Source: Thermoplasmata archaeon (GTDB taxonomy: Archaea > Thermoplasmatota > E2 > DHVEG-1 > B18-G2). Taken from it: DNA of 32,943 bases. The DNA is taken from NCBI GenBank assembly GCA_021161865.1, contig JAGGZU010000067.1, positions 1 through 32,943 on the forward strand. Reading direction: 5' to 3'. The notes beneath the pieces are model-generated. The model searched no databases. It worked only from the letters and a program-made list of their open reading frames with translations, and had not been told where the DNA came from. Positions 24,539-32,347 of the stretch are shown one piece after another. The position numbers and the translations under genes were made by a program. Each line of letters starts with the position of its first letter. The first letter of the stretch is position 1.

Positions 24539-25098
24539 GCCTTTGACGACCTCCACCGGTAAATTTCTTCGCAGAATTCATCGCCTTTTGCAATCGATTT
24601 TTTTAGAATAAAACTGAGATTAGGGTTGTATTTTTCAAAGAAAACCTCATCACTTTTACATAGGTAAGGAGAGAGTTCTGAGATGTTGTATTTGTTGAAA
24701 AGGTTGCAGTAGGCGCATCTTTTGACAATTATCTTTGCCTCTTCATCGTTCTCTTCAACGATGCTGTAGTCGCTGTATCTAAAGTACTTGGAGTTCTTTA
24801 ATAGGTTCAGGTACTCTTTTAACCCTTCTCCTTTTTTTAGTTTCGGTAAACTTTTTGATATATCAAGGACACCGCATTCAACGATTATGTTACCAGCTAC
24901 TTCAATGGCTTCTTTTTTACTGATTTTTTCTAAAAGATGCCTGTAAATGTGGATAATGGGAAGAAACTGTTTCTCCACCTCATCCTTTTTTTTGTTAAAC
25001 GCTGTTTTCTGTAATGTTTTAATAAGGATTACAACTGTAGCTGTCAACGGCAGTTTTTTTCTTATTTCTCTGAAAGCTATTTTAGCCTCATCAATCAT
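24535..25098 (-). CDS. L-2-amino-thiazoline-4-carboxylate hydrolase-like protein
   Basis: A 187-aa soluble protein. The C-terminal half matches the ATC hydrolase family pattern: VKRCAYCNLFNKYNISELSPYLCKSDEVFFEKYNPNLSFILKKSIAKGDEFCEEIYRW, with Cys, Asp and GD residues at family spacing. The N-terminal half is helical and Lys-rich. The founding enzyme opens an aminothiazoline ring on the way to cysteine, but most members are uncharacterised and often lie beside methyltransferases. Here it lies between a UbiE-like methyltransferase and an amidotransferase-like gene, with ATGA overlaps on both sides (using ATG 24538 downstream). The real substrate is unknown. Confidence 0.68.
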   Translation of the reverse strand: MIDEAKIAFREIRKKLPLTATVVILIKTLQKTAFNKKKDEVEKQFLPIIHIYRHLLEKISKKEAIEVAGNIIVECGVLDISKSLPKLKKGEGLKEYLNLLKNSKYFRYSDYSIVEENDEEAKIIVKRCAYCNLFNKYNISELSPYLCKSDEVFFEKYNPNLSFILKKSIAKGDEFCEEIYRWRSSKA

Positions 25099-25793
25099 TT
25101 TTCACTCACTTTTCCAACCACGATTTCAACAGGGAATGGAAACATTTTTGTTCTAGTTATCCTCCTCCTTATTATCCTGAAACCGTTTTTTTCCACCAGC
25201 GGAGACAGATAAATAGGTCTGCTTGAGGGTCTATAACCTAACACAGTTGGCCAGAAAGGGTATACTATCTCGTAGAGGTATCTACCAGCCTTCAAGAGTC
25301 CTTCCCCTTCTTTTGTCATAGTAGTTAGCACACATCTCCCATCTGGTTTAAGGACTCTTCTGATTTCTTGGAGCAGAACAGGCATGTCTTTTTCTTTCAG
25401 TAAATCCAGTATGAAGCTTCCGAAAACAACATCGAATGTGTTTTCCTTGTAAGGCATGTCAAGGACGTTTCCCAGAACCAGATCTGCTTTCTCCTCTAAC
25501 CCTGTTTTTTTCAATCTTTCCCAGGTTACATTATGCATTCTTGGTGAAAAGTCTATCCCATAAACTGTTCCTCCATCCACTTTGTTTATCAGTCTCTCCA
25601 GGACCCATCCTGTTCCAAAGGCTATGTCCAGTATTTTTTCTCCTTTTCTTATATCAGCAAGTTTTATAGCCTCCAGGTTTGGTATTATCTCAAATACTCC
25701 CATTATTAGATGGTAGCCTCTGCTGACGTCATCGTATTTTTTTCTGTCCCCGGTTTTTGGGAATATCACGTTTTGAACCTTTTTGAAATCCAT
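25095..25793 (-). CDS. UbiE/COQ5-like SAM-dependent methyltransferase
   Basis: A 232-aa class I methyltransferase. Motif I is KILDIAFGTGWVLERLI (about residue 50), post-I is VYGIDFSPRMHNVTWERL, then DLVLGNVLDMPYKENTFDVVFGSFILDLL and RRVLKPDGRCVLTTMTKEG. The overall layout is closest to UbiE/MenG C-methyltransferases and phospholipid N-methyltransferases. The C-terminal SPLVEKNGFRIIRRR is a normal family ending. The start lies 28 nt inside the end of the GGPP synthase gene with GAGGTG just before the ATG, so translation is coupled. Substrate candidates are a quinone-like ring or an amine headgroup made by this operon. Confidence 0.86.
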   Translation of the reverse strand: MDFKKVQNVIFPKTGDRKKYDDVSRGYHLIMGVFEIIPNLEAIKLADIRKGEKILDIAFGTGWVLERLINKVDGGTVYGIDFSPRMHNVTWERLKKTGLEEKADLVLGNVLDMPYKENTFDVVFGSFILDLLKEKDMPVLLQEIRRVLKPDGRCVLTTMTKEGEGLLKAGRYLYEIVYPFWPTVLGYRPSSRPIYLSPLVEKNGFRIIRRRITRTKMFPFPVEIVVGKVSEK

Positions 25794-26641
25794 TTTTCAC
25801 CTCTTGAGTAGATGTATTCAACCATTTCTTTAAGGATGATTGTGTCACCCTTTATGCCCTCTAATTCTTTTATACATGTTTCCTTTTCTTCCTTTAAAAT
25901 CTGTTTTGTTTTTTCTGCACCACAAACCTTTATCATGTTGATTTTTTTGTCCTCCTCAGTATCATTCAGGTCATCAACTATTTGATACAGTAAACCAAAA
26001 TGTTTTGCATATTCGATTATGGAGTTTCTTTCGTCAATCGGAAAGTTCGCGAGTTCAGCACCTAGGAGAGCTGAGAGGTAAAAGAGTGAACCGGTTTTTT
26101 TTACATGTATTAGAAGTATTTCTTCCTCTGAGGGTTGGCTGTAGTTTAAATCCATGAACTGTCCACCTATTGTGCCATCCATCCCTATTAGTTTTGCTGA
26201 CATTTCTATTATTGTGCTCATCAGAGAAGGTTGTGCCCCCAATCTGTTGAGTTCTTTTGATAATATTTCAAAGCCTTTTGATGCCAGTGAGACAGCAGCA
26301 AGGATAGTTGTGGATTCACCGAAGACAATGTGTGGAGATGGGTGGTTTCTTCTTGTTTTTGCGTTGTCCATGGATGGTAAATCATCGAGCATTAGAGAGG
26401 CTGTATGAAAAATCTCTACACAACATGCCGCCAGCAGTATGTTTTCTATGTCCTTCTTTTTGATTTCATATATGGCCATTGTTAAGATTGGCCGAATTCT
26501 TTTTCCTCCGGAGAAAAGCGAGTATCTTATGGTTTGGTCCAGTTTTTTTAGTTTATCCTGATCCCTTTCAGGAAATACTTCCTTTAAACGTCTGTCTACC
26601 AAGTTCTTTTTCTCCAGCAAATAAAATTTTATAGCATCCAT
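25766..26641 (-). CDS. Polyprenyl (geranylgeranyl) diphosphate synthase, bacterial/CrtE type
   Basis: A 291-aa all-helical trans-prenyltransferase condensing IPP with allylic diphosphates. The first Asp-rich motif is HTASLMLDDLPSMDNAKTRR, with the four-residue spacing DDx4D seen in bacterial/plant type II enzymes. Most archaeal GGPP synthases have DDx2D. The flanking residues resemble CrtE, pointing to a C20 product. The second motif is FGLLYQIVDDLNDTEEDKK. The usual RRG after the first motif is RRN here. It is the first gene of the run; an AT-rich stretch (TTAATATTTTAATATT) about 45-60 nt upstream may be the promoter. This may be either the housekeeping GGPP synthase or a dedicated acquired copy. 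Confidence 0.92.
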   Translation of the reverse strand: MDAIKFYLLEKKNLVDRRLKEVFPERDQDKLKKLDQTIRYSLFSGGKRIRPILTMAIYEIKKKDIENILLAACCVEIFHTASLMLDDLPSMDNAKTRRNHPSPHIVFGESTTILAAVSLASKGFEILSKELNRLGAQPSLMSTIIEMSAKLIGMDGTIGGQFMDLNYSQPSEEEILLIHVKKTGSLFYLSALLGAELANFPIDERNSIIEYAKHFGLLYQIVDDLNDTEEDKKINMIKVCGAEKTKQILKEEKETCIKELEGIKGDTIILKEMVEYIYSRGEKWISKRFKT

Positions 26642-26741
26642 TTTATGAATGTTAAATAGGATATGCTACTAAAAAATTTTCTGTAAATATTAAAATATTA
26701 ACCGCAACGGTTTTTAACATAGTTCTGTATTCGCCTTTGAA

Positions 26742-26815
26742 GCGGGTGTAGTGTAGTCTGGTTATCACTTAAGCTTGCCAAGCTTATAACCCGGGTTCAA
26801 ATCCCGGCACCCGCA
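26742..26815 (+). tRNA. tRNA-Gly (GCC)
   Basis: A complete cloverleaf with no intron and no encoded CCA. The acceptor stem GCGGGTG pairs with CACCCGC, with discriminator A at 26815. The D arm is GTG/CAC, and the anticodon stem TAAGC/GCTTA encloses loop TTGCCAA with anticodon GCC at 26777-26779. The T arm is CCGGG-TTCAAAT-CCCGG. A TATA-like TTTTTAACAT lies about 26-30 nt upstream. It is divergent from the biosynthetic operon and marks its upstream boundary; tRNA genes are common integration points, but I see no attachment-site repeat here. Confidence 0.96.
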
Positions 26816-26976
26816 TATATTTAAAATCATGTTTAAAATGGTTCTACAATAAAAACTACGATCAGATTTAACGTCCTATTTTGGGAATTTGGGCTCCTAT
26901 ATTCCTTTTTTAGTCACTTAAAACATCAAATTTGGTTTTTTTGAGAATGATTTTTAAACTCAACTGGTTGAAACGG

Positions 26977-27138
26977 TCATTGCTCACTGAGTTCCGCCTG
27001 TAAATCCAAAACCATCTCCGTCAGCATATCCTCTAGGATTGGATTTCTGTATTCTGCATTTCTACCGTTTGCAAGAAAAGCTCTGGCAACATAGTTGCTG
27101 CCGTTTTTTGTTATCTCAATATGACATATGTATTCCAT
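26977..27138 (-). CDS. Small hypothetical protein (53 aa)
   Basis: I do not recognise this protein. The ORF track gives 87 aa from 27240, but the first 34 codons lie in AT-rich, promoter-like DNA, including AAATATAAATATT and AAATATAAAG on the minus strand. The ATG at 27138 is preceded by GGAAGGG, so I prefer a 53-aa product. It reads like a compact strand-strand-helix domain (MEYICHIEITKNGSNYVARAFLANGR then an acidic helix PILEDMLTEMVLDLQAEL). It might be an antitoxin-like or HicB-like fragment, but nothing specific supports that. The 160-base spacer to the tRNA shows nothing else. Confidence 0.5.
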   Translation of the reverse strand: MEYICHIEITKNGSNYVARAFLANGRNAEYRNPILEDMLTEMVLDLQAELSEQ

Positions 27139-27294
27139 GGTCCCTTCCTTTTCAGTGAAATCTTTACCAATCATATCTTTATATTTGCTAATATTTATAT
27201 TTTTTGAAAGGATTGGTATAGTGTGCCTGCATTTGAACATTTAATTAATTTAATAAACCCATGATGCATTCAGTCTAATGGATTGGGATGCGCC

Positions 27295-27492
27295 ATGGAT
27301 GAGCAGATTAGAGAAGGAAATTTTTGTAGGGTAAAAAACCGTATAGACATCATAGGTAAAGTAGTAAAAAAAGGAGAAAACTTCGTACGGCTTGATGTAC
27401 CAAACTTCAGAGGTGTCATGGAGTACCCTCTGACTCTTGTTGAGTTTATTGACAATGGAGCAGTTTTACATGAGGAAAGCGGAGTCTCCTGA
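27295..27492 (+). CDS. Small DUF2098-like protein
   Basis: A short soluble protein of 65 aa from the ATG at 27295 (MDEQIREGNFCRVKN), or 69 aa from 27283. It looks like a small beta-barrel: GNFCRVKNRIDIIGKVVKKGENFVRLDVPNFRGVMEYPLTLVEFID. The pattern resembles DUF2098 proteins, described mainly from methanogens, but the match is by eye and weak. It lies 49 nt before the PHP-domain gene in the same direction. No function is known. Confidence 0.55.
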   Translation: MDEQIREGNFCRVKNRIDIIGKVVKKGENFVRLDVPNFRGVMEYPLTLVEFIDNGAVLHEESGVS

Positions 27493-27541
27493 CTTTTGAC
27501 ACCACAACCTTATAATAGCTGAAACAGCTTGCCTCGTTCGC

Positions 27542-28237
27542 ATGCCTGCACCTGTTAAAGTAGATGCATTGAAGCTTGATCTACACGTACACTCACGTTA
27601 CTCAGAGGATGGTATTGGTGAGCCTAAAGAAATTATTAAAATACTGCAAAAAAAAGGCTTACATGGTGTGAGTATAACCGACCACAACACAGTAAAAGGT
27701 TCATTGGAAGCGTTAAAGGTAAAACCAAAGGATTTTATTGTTATTCCAGGTGTTGAGATATCAACCGCTGAAGGACATATCCTAGCTCTTGGAGTCAAAG
27801 AGGATGTGAAAAGGGATCTCTCAGTTGTTGAAACCGTTGAAAACATACTTGACGCAGGTGGAGTACCTGTGGTTCCACATCTTTTTAGAAGAATGTCAGG
27901 GATTAAAAAGAGAAACCTCGAGCTCATCAAAGACAAGATACCAGCTATTGAGGTCTTTAACGGTTGTAGCCTACCTAAAACCAATGTAAAGGTTTCAAGG
28001 GTTGCAGAGGAGTTCAAACTCGGTGGCACCGGTGGAAGCGATACCCATGAGCCGGCATATGCGGGATATGGTTACACTGTATTTGATTGTTCAGATACAG
28101 ATCTTGACACGCTTTTAGAGGAATTAAAAAAGAAGAGGACATGGGGGCATGGTTCAACGATTCCCCTCCAGATTAGAAAGGAAAGGATGCTGAAGTCAAT
28201 AAAACAGTTTTTCCAACGTGGTTTCAAGAGAATTTAG
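27542..28237 (+). CDS. PHP-domain metal-dependent phosphoesterase
   Basis: A 231-aa PHP-domain protein. Metal ligands are visible in order: LDLHVHSRYSEDG (about residue 12), VSITDHNTVKGSLEAL, VIPGVEISTAEGHILALGV, VVPHLFRRMSG, and TGGSDTHEPAYAGYGYTVF. This is the stand-alone PHP type related to histidinol phosphatase and 3',5'-nucleoside bisphosphate phosphatases, so a phosphoester substrate is likely but unspecified. Its 3' end overlaps the convergent L11 gene by 14 nt. Confidence 0.9.
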   Translation: MPAPVKVDALKLDLHVHSRYSEDGIGEPKEIIKILQKKGLHGVSITDHNTVKGSLEALKVKPKDFIVIPGVEISTAEGHILALGVKEDVKRDLSVVETVENILDAGGVPVVPHLFRRMSGIKKRNLELIKDKIPAIEVFNGCSLPKTNVKVSRVAEEFKLGGTGGSDTHEPAYAGYGYTVFDCSDTDLDTLLEELKKKRTWGHGSTIPLQIRKERMLKSIKQFFQRGFKRI

Positions 28238-28700
28238 CGTCGTATTTACCCTCATCAATCTCCTTCTGCATCTCTTTAGCTGGTTTACCCTCAACGGTGA
28301 CACCAACCGACTGACAGCTGCCCACTATCTCTTTCACCTTTTTTTTGAGGTTTGCACCAAGTAGGTTGTCATGCTTCATCTTTGCTATCTTAATCACCTG
28401 ATCCATAGTCAAGTTGCCTACCTTTTTGCTCCTCGGTGAACCTGATCCTTTTTCGGCTCCAACCTCCTTCAATATCAAAGCTGTTGCCGGTGGTGTTCCA
28501 ACCTCTACCTCAAAGTTTTTTGTCGCTGGATCAATGACAACCTTCACCGGTACCTTCATCCCTTCGAAATGTTTTGTTTTCTCATTAATTGTATTGATCA
28601 CCTGCATTATGTTTACACCAAGCGGTCCAAGAGCTGGACCCAATGGTGGACCCGCTGTTGCTTTTCCACCCTCAACCAATGCCTCTATTGTCTCAGCCAT
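28224..28700 (-). CDS. rpl11: Ribosomal protein L11 (uL11)
   Basis: A 158-aa large-subunit protein of the GTPase-associated centre. MAETIEALVEGGKATAGPPLGPALGPLGVNIMQVINTINEKT is the conserved N terminus; KKVGNLTMDQVIKIAKMKHDNLLGANLKKKVKEIVGSCQSVGVTVEG is the rRNA-binding C-terminal domain. The ORF track start at 28745 overlaps spt5. I choose ATG at 28700, preceded by GAGGAGGA and matching the family start. It is the last gene of the ftsZ-secE-spt5-rpl11 run. The L1 gene that often follows L11 in archaea is absent here; a convergent PHP gene is found instead. Confidence 0.97.
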   Translation of the reverse strand: MAETIEALVEGGKATAGPPLGPALGPLGVNIMQVINTINEKTKHFEGMKVPVKVVIDPATKNFEVEVGTPPATALILKEVGAEKGSGSPRSKKVGNLTMDQVIKIAKMKHDNLLGANLKKKVKEIVGSCQSVGVTVEGKPAKEMQKEIDEGKYDAKFS

Positions 28701-28704
28701 AAAT

Positions 28705-29184
28705 CTATTCCTCCTCTTTTCTTCGTACCACTCTAACCTGATCACCTCTAACGGTTATAGGTATGGGCACAACTGAGTCAAACAACTCCACTGTAATCTC
28801 CTCCTTTGTGCTATCGATATGAGTAACCTTAGCCATCTCCCCTCTGAATGGACCAGATACCATCTCAACGATGTCACCCTCAGTTATCTTTTCAACAGTT
28901 GACGCAGGGGTGAGAAAACCCTCTATCTCCTGTATCGGTATATCTCCTTCAAGCATACCTCTTACGTACGATATCGTTTTTATCATCTTCTTAATCAACT
29001 CAGCATTGTATCCTTCAACGAAAACATAACCTCTTAATTCTGGTGCAACAAGCACAGAAAGGATGTTTTTATCATGGGATTTTTTCACCCTGCTGTTTAT
29101 CAGCTCTGCAACATTCTGTTCCTTTCCAATCTGTGTCTTTATTGAGAATATTCTTGGTTTTTCAAACAAATCATTCTCCTGCAT
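28705..29184 (-). CDS. spt5: Transcription elongation factor Spt5 (NusG family)
   Basis: A 159-aa NusG-type factor that clamps RNA polymerase on DNA, working with Spt4. The NGN domain covers about residues 10-95 (RIFSIKTQIGKEQNVAELINSR, VLVAPELRGYVFVEGYNAELIKKMIKTISYVRGML). The KOW domain is about 98-150 (ITEGDIVEMVSGPFRGEMAKVTHIDSTKEEITVELFDSVVPIPITVRGDQVRVV). The length is normal for archaeal Spt5. It lies between secE (13 nt away) and rpl11 (4 nt away), the standard euryarchaeal order. Confidence 0.97.
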   Translation of the reverse strand: MQENDLFEKPRIFSIKTQIGKEQNVAELINSRVKKSHDKNILSVLVAPELRGYVFVEGYNAELIKKMIKTISYVRGMLEGDIPIQEIEGFLTPASTVEKITEGDIVEMVSGPFRGEMAKVTHIDSTKEEITVELFDSVVPIPITVRGDQVRVVRRKEEE

Positions 29185-29197
29185 ATCCTATTTCTCC

Positions 29198-29455
29198 CTA
29201 TATACCAAAAAACGATAGTATCCAGGGTGCAACAACCATCCGTATGATGTATATTGTGAAGCCTATTGCTCCAACAACCATCATACCTATAAAGGTGATT
29301 TTCGCGGTTTTAGCAAACTCTTCATCCGTGGGTTTCCGTGCCATCTTCAGTATTCTACCGTATTTTCCCTTCCCGACATGTTTTATTTTATCCTCTATGC
29401 GATGCTGTATGTCCCATGCCTTGTCGATAATGCCTCCGGATTGCACTTCTAACAC
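29198..29455 (-). CDS. secE: Protein translocase subunit SecE (Sec61 gamma)
   Basis: An 85-aa single-pass membrane protein. Residues about 1-50 are an amphipathic cytosolic region (IEDKIKHVGKGKYGRILKMARKPTDEEFAKTAKITFIG), followed by one transmembrane helix (MMVVGAIGFTIYIIRMVVAPWILSFF). This is the standard form of archaeal SecE, clamping SecY in the translocation channel. The position between ftsZ and spt5 supports the call. Confidence 0.92.
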   Translation of the reverse strand: MLEVQSGGIIDKAWDIQHRIEDKIKHVGKGKYGRILKMARKPTDEEFAKTAKITFIGMMVVGAIGFTIYIIRMVVAPWILSFFGI

Positions 29456-29507
29456 CTAATCAATAACTGGCATAAAATACTCGTATATAAAGCATGTGCC
29501 TGTTTTT

Positions 29508-30629
29508 TTATCTTACAAAGTCTATGCCGAACTCCTCATGTTCGAGATTTCGTTGTTCCGGACCAAGTATCTGCTTGGATTTCACACCTGTAACAACCAG
29601 CATAGTTCGTATTGATCCCTTCAACGAAGGGTCAACGGTTGTACCCCATATTATACGTGCGTTTGGATCTATCCTGGAGTAAAGCTCCTCAACGACTCTT
29701 TCAGCCTCACTTATGGTCATATCGTCTCCACCAATTACATTTATAAGTGCACCAGAGGCTTCCGATATATCCACGTCAAGCAACGGTGAGTTTAACGCTT
29801 CGACGATTGCGTTAACAGCCTTGTTCTCGCCCTCTGCCTCTCCGAGTCCGATCATGGCTACGCCACCACGTTTCATAACGGTTTTTAGGTCAGCGAAATC
29901 AAGGTTAACTAGGCCTGGTAAGGTTATCATCTCTGTTATACCCTTTATAGACCTGGTGAGCACCTCATCAGCGACCTTAAACGCGGCATTGAGTGCAAGA
30001 TTTGGGACTATAGAGAGCAGTTTATCATTAGGTATGACTATAACAGTATCGCAGGCTTCTCTGAGTTTTTTCAAACCCGCCTCCGCATTCTGCATCCTTA
30101 TAACTCCCTCTACACTGAATGGCAATGTCACAACACCTATTGTGAGTGCACCAAGTTCTTTGGCTATTCTCGCAATAAGAGGTGAAGACCCTGTTCCTGT
30201 TCCACCCCCTAAACCACAGGTGATGAAAACCATGTCTGAACCCTCCAGTGCACCCCTTATGTCTGCCTCGCTTTCAAGCGCGGCCTCCTCACCTATTTGA
30301 GGCAGTGACCCTGCTCCTAAACCTCTGGTAACATGTCTACCTATCAGTATCTTTGTAGGTGCGTTTGACATAAGAAGATGCTGGGCATCCGTATTCACTG
30401 CTATCAGATCTGCACCTGTTATACCCCCTTCAACACATCTATCTATGGTGTTTGTCCCAGCTCCACCACATCCAACGACACGAATGGTTGTTGTTAAACT
30501 TGACAGTATAGCCTCAAGCTCCTTAATATCTGTTCCCTTAACCGGTTTTTTAGTTGGAGTTGACCTTATTTTCTTTGTGTTCCCCTCCCTATTTTTCCTA
30601 GAGACCGCCTCTTCTATAATCTTTCTCAT
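29508..30629 (-). CDS. ftsZ: Cell division protein FtsZ
   Basis: A 373-aa tubulin-like GTPase forming the division ring. The nucleotide-binding segment [37 protein letters not shown] starts near residue 48. The tubulin signature is [26 protein letters not shown], and the T7-loop catalytic region is [35 protein letters not shown]. It has a Lys/Arg-rich N-terminal extension of about 45 aa and a short C terminus ending GIDFVR. The ATG at 30629 has GGAGAGGGGTGA just upstream. It heads the ftsZ-secE-spt5-rpl11 run; TATA-like AAATATTTAATAAA lies about 70 nt upstream. Confidence 0.98.
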   Translation of the reverse strand: MRKIIEEAVSRKNREGNTKKIRSTPTKKPVKGTDIKELEAILSSLTTTIRVVGCGGAGTNTIDRCVEGGITGADLIAVNTDAQHLLMSNAPTKILIGRHVTRGLGAGSLPQIGEEAALESEADIRGALEGSDMVFITCGLGGGTGTGSSPLIARIAKELGALTIGVVTLPFSVEGVIRMQNAEAGLKKLREACDTVIVIPNDKLLSIVPNLALNAAFKVADEVLTRSIKGITEMITLPGLVNLDFADLKTVMKRGGVAMIGLGEAEGENKAVNAIVEALNSPLLDVDISEASGALINVIGGDDMTISEAERVVEELYSRIDPNARIIWGTTVDPSLKGSIRTMLVVTGVKSKQILGPEQRNLEHEEFGIDFVR

Positions 30630-30711
30630 TAACTCACCCCTCTCCTATATCACAGAGAGTGCTTCCACTATTCCATAATTGTAAAGCGTTTCGGTTTATT
30701 AAATATTTCTT

Positions 30712-31527
30712 TTATATAATTTCAAGTGAAAAGTCCCTTGATCTCACGCTATGCGTTAAACAGCCCAGAGATATACGGTCAGCGAAGATAGTATACTCCC
30801 TTATATTCCCAGCGTTTATGCCACCTGAAACCTCTATAACTACATTTGGGTTTAGTTGTTTTATTTTTTCAGCAACCCTTCTTCCCTCATCCGGTTTAAA
30901 GTTGTCAAGCATAATCACATCTACGTCTAAACGAGCTGCTTGGAGTGCATCACCTTCATTCTGTGCCTCCACCTCTATAACCTTGTCTTTCACCTTATAC
31001 TTAACCCTTTTTATCGCCTCAGTTATTGAACCCGCTCCTGCTATATGGTTATCTTTGATTAAAACCGCATCGTAGAGGCCAAATCTGTGAGGTATTCCTC
31101 CACCTATTTCAACAGCTTTCTTCTCAAACTTTCTGAAACCAGGCGTTGTTTTTCGGGTTGCAGCTATCTTCACGTCCGGGTTGATTTTCTTGCAGATGTT
31201 CACTAGTTTCCTAGTCTCCGTTGCTATGCCGCTCATCCTGCATATGAAGTTAAGAGCCAGTCTCTCGCCTGTCAAAATAGATTTTATTTTTCCAGAAACA
31301 AATGCGACAACCTCTCCTTTTTTAACCTCACTTCCATCATCCATCCTCCTCTCCATCTCAGCTCCAACTCTCTTGAAAACCTCCTGCGCCTCATTTAAAC
31401 CTGCAACAACACAAGGTTCCTTTGCTATTATCTCAGCCTTACCAGTTTCATCGGTGAATATGCTATCAGAGGTTATGTCTCCTTTTTCATCAAGGTCTTC
31501 TTTGAGGTAGAAGTCTATCTCATCCAT
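30712..31527 (-). CDS. nadC: Nicotinate-nucleotide pyrophosphorylase (quinolinate phosphoribosyltransferase)
   Basis: A 271-aa NadC making nicotinate mononucleotide from quinolinate and PRPP. Signatures: LKEDLDEKGDITSDSIF at the N terminus, LTGERLALNFICRMSGIATETRKLV, KIAATRKTTPGFRKFEKKAVEIGGGIPHRFGLYDAVLIKDNHIAGAGS, VDVIMLDNFKPDEGRRVAEKIK and NVVIEVSGGINAGNIREYTIFADRISLGCLTHSV. The length and motifs are complete. It is divergent from aspartate dehydrogenase with a 47-bp spacer, so two steps of NAD synthesis share one control region. Quinolinate synthase (NadA) is not in the window. Confidence 0.97.
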   Translation of the reverse strand: MDEIDFYLKEDLDEKGDITSDSIFTDETGKAEIIAKEPCVVAGLNEAQEVFKRVGAEMERRMDDGSEVKKGEVVAFVSGKIKSILTGERLALNFICRMSGIATETRKLVNICKKINPDVKIAATRKTTPGFRKFEKKAVEIGGGIPHRFGLYDAVLIKDNHIAGAGSITEAIKRVKYKVKDKVIEVEAQNEGDALQAARLDVDVIMLDNFKPDEGRRVAEKIKQLNPNVVIEVSGGINAGNIREYTIFADRISLGCLTHSVRSRDFSLEII

Positions 31528-31574
31528 ATGTAGGTTTTATAGACCAGAGATGTATTAAGATTTTGGTTGAGAAT

Positions 31575-32339
31575 ATGAGGTTGGGAATCATAGGATGTGG
31601 TGCGATCGGTACAGATGTGGCTTTAGCTGCCGATGATATGGAAGAAATAGAGGAGATTTATCTTCATGATAAAAACAGGGATGCTGAGAGACATCTTGTT
31701 GAGAAAGTGAGAAAAGGTAAAGCGGTGACGGTAAATGAGATGCTGAAAAAAGTCGATGCTGTTTTTGAGGCTGCATCTCAGCAGGCAGTTAAAGAATATG
31801 GTATAAAGGTGCTTTCTGCAGGTAGAGATCTTGTGATAATGAGTATGGGAGCACTTTTTGATGACAAACTATGGCAAGGTCTTGTGAAAACAGCAAAGGA
31901 GAAACGCTGTAAAATCTACCTGCCCTCTGGTGCAGTCTGCGGTGTTGATGGCGTAGCAGCTGCAAAAACAGGCGGTTTGGATGAGGTAACTCTTGTTACA
32001 ACTAAACCACCTAAATCCCTTGGTAGATCCGATGAGAAACGATCCGTTGTTTTTGAAGGAAATGCAAGAGAGGCTGTAAGGTTGTTCCCAAAAAACATCA
32101 ACGTTGCAGCATGTGTCTCTTTAGCAGGCATAGGCTTTGATAAAACAAAGGTGGAGATAGTATCTGACCCGGTTGTAACAAGGATAAACCATAAGATTCT
32201 TGCACATGGAAGGTTTGGGAGACTTAGAGCGGAGATAGAAAACATGCCTAATCCCAATAACCCTAAGTCAAGTTACATGGCTTCGCTATCTGCAATCTCG
32301 ATTTTAAGGAGAATCGTTGATCCAGTTCAGATTGGATAA
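31575..32339 (+). CDS. L-aspartate dehydrogenase (NAD biosynthesis)
   Basis: A 254-aa NAD(P)-dependent oxidoreductase converting L-aspartate to iminoaspartate, the substrate of quinolinate synthase. The Rossmann motif LGIIGCGAIGTDVALAADD starts at residue 3. Further family features are VIMSMGALFDD, KIYLPSGAVCGVDGVAAAKTGGLDEVTLVTTKPPKSL, FPKNINVAACVSLAGIGFDKTKVEIVSDP, and HGRFGRLRAEIENMPNPNNPKSSYMASLSAISILR. The ORF track starts at a TTG at 31563; the ATG at 31575 fits the family start. It replaces NadB, as in many archaea. tgtA follows after 8 nt. Confidence 0.94.
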   Translation: MRLGIIGCGAIGTDVALAADDMEEIEEIYLHDKNRDAERHLVEKVRKGKAVTVNEMLKKVDAVFEAASQQAVKEYGIKVLSAGRDLVIMSMGALFDDKLWQGLVKTAKEKRCKIYLPSGAVCGVDGVAAAKTGGLDEVTLVTTKPPKSLGRSDEKRSVVFEGNAREAVRLFPKNINVAACVSLAGIGFDKTKVEIVSDPVVTRINHKILAHGRFGRLRAEIENMPNPNNPKSSYMASLSAISILRRIVDPVQIG

Positions 32340-32347
32340 AGGATACT

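Noticed and set aside
26742-26815. tRNA-Gly as an integration site for a mobile element carrying the operon
   Set aside because: No integrase, no repeated tRNA 3' end and no transposase seen in the window.
27598-28029. 143-aa minus-strand ORF inside the PHP gene
   Set aside because: Antisense shadow; the PHP frame carries five metal-ligand motifs.
29713-30300. 195-aa plus-strand ORF inside ftsZ
   Set aside because: Antisense shadow of a strongly supported FtsZ reading frame; its sequence is low-complexity Ser/Ala/Pro.
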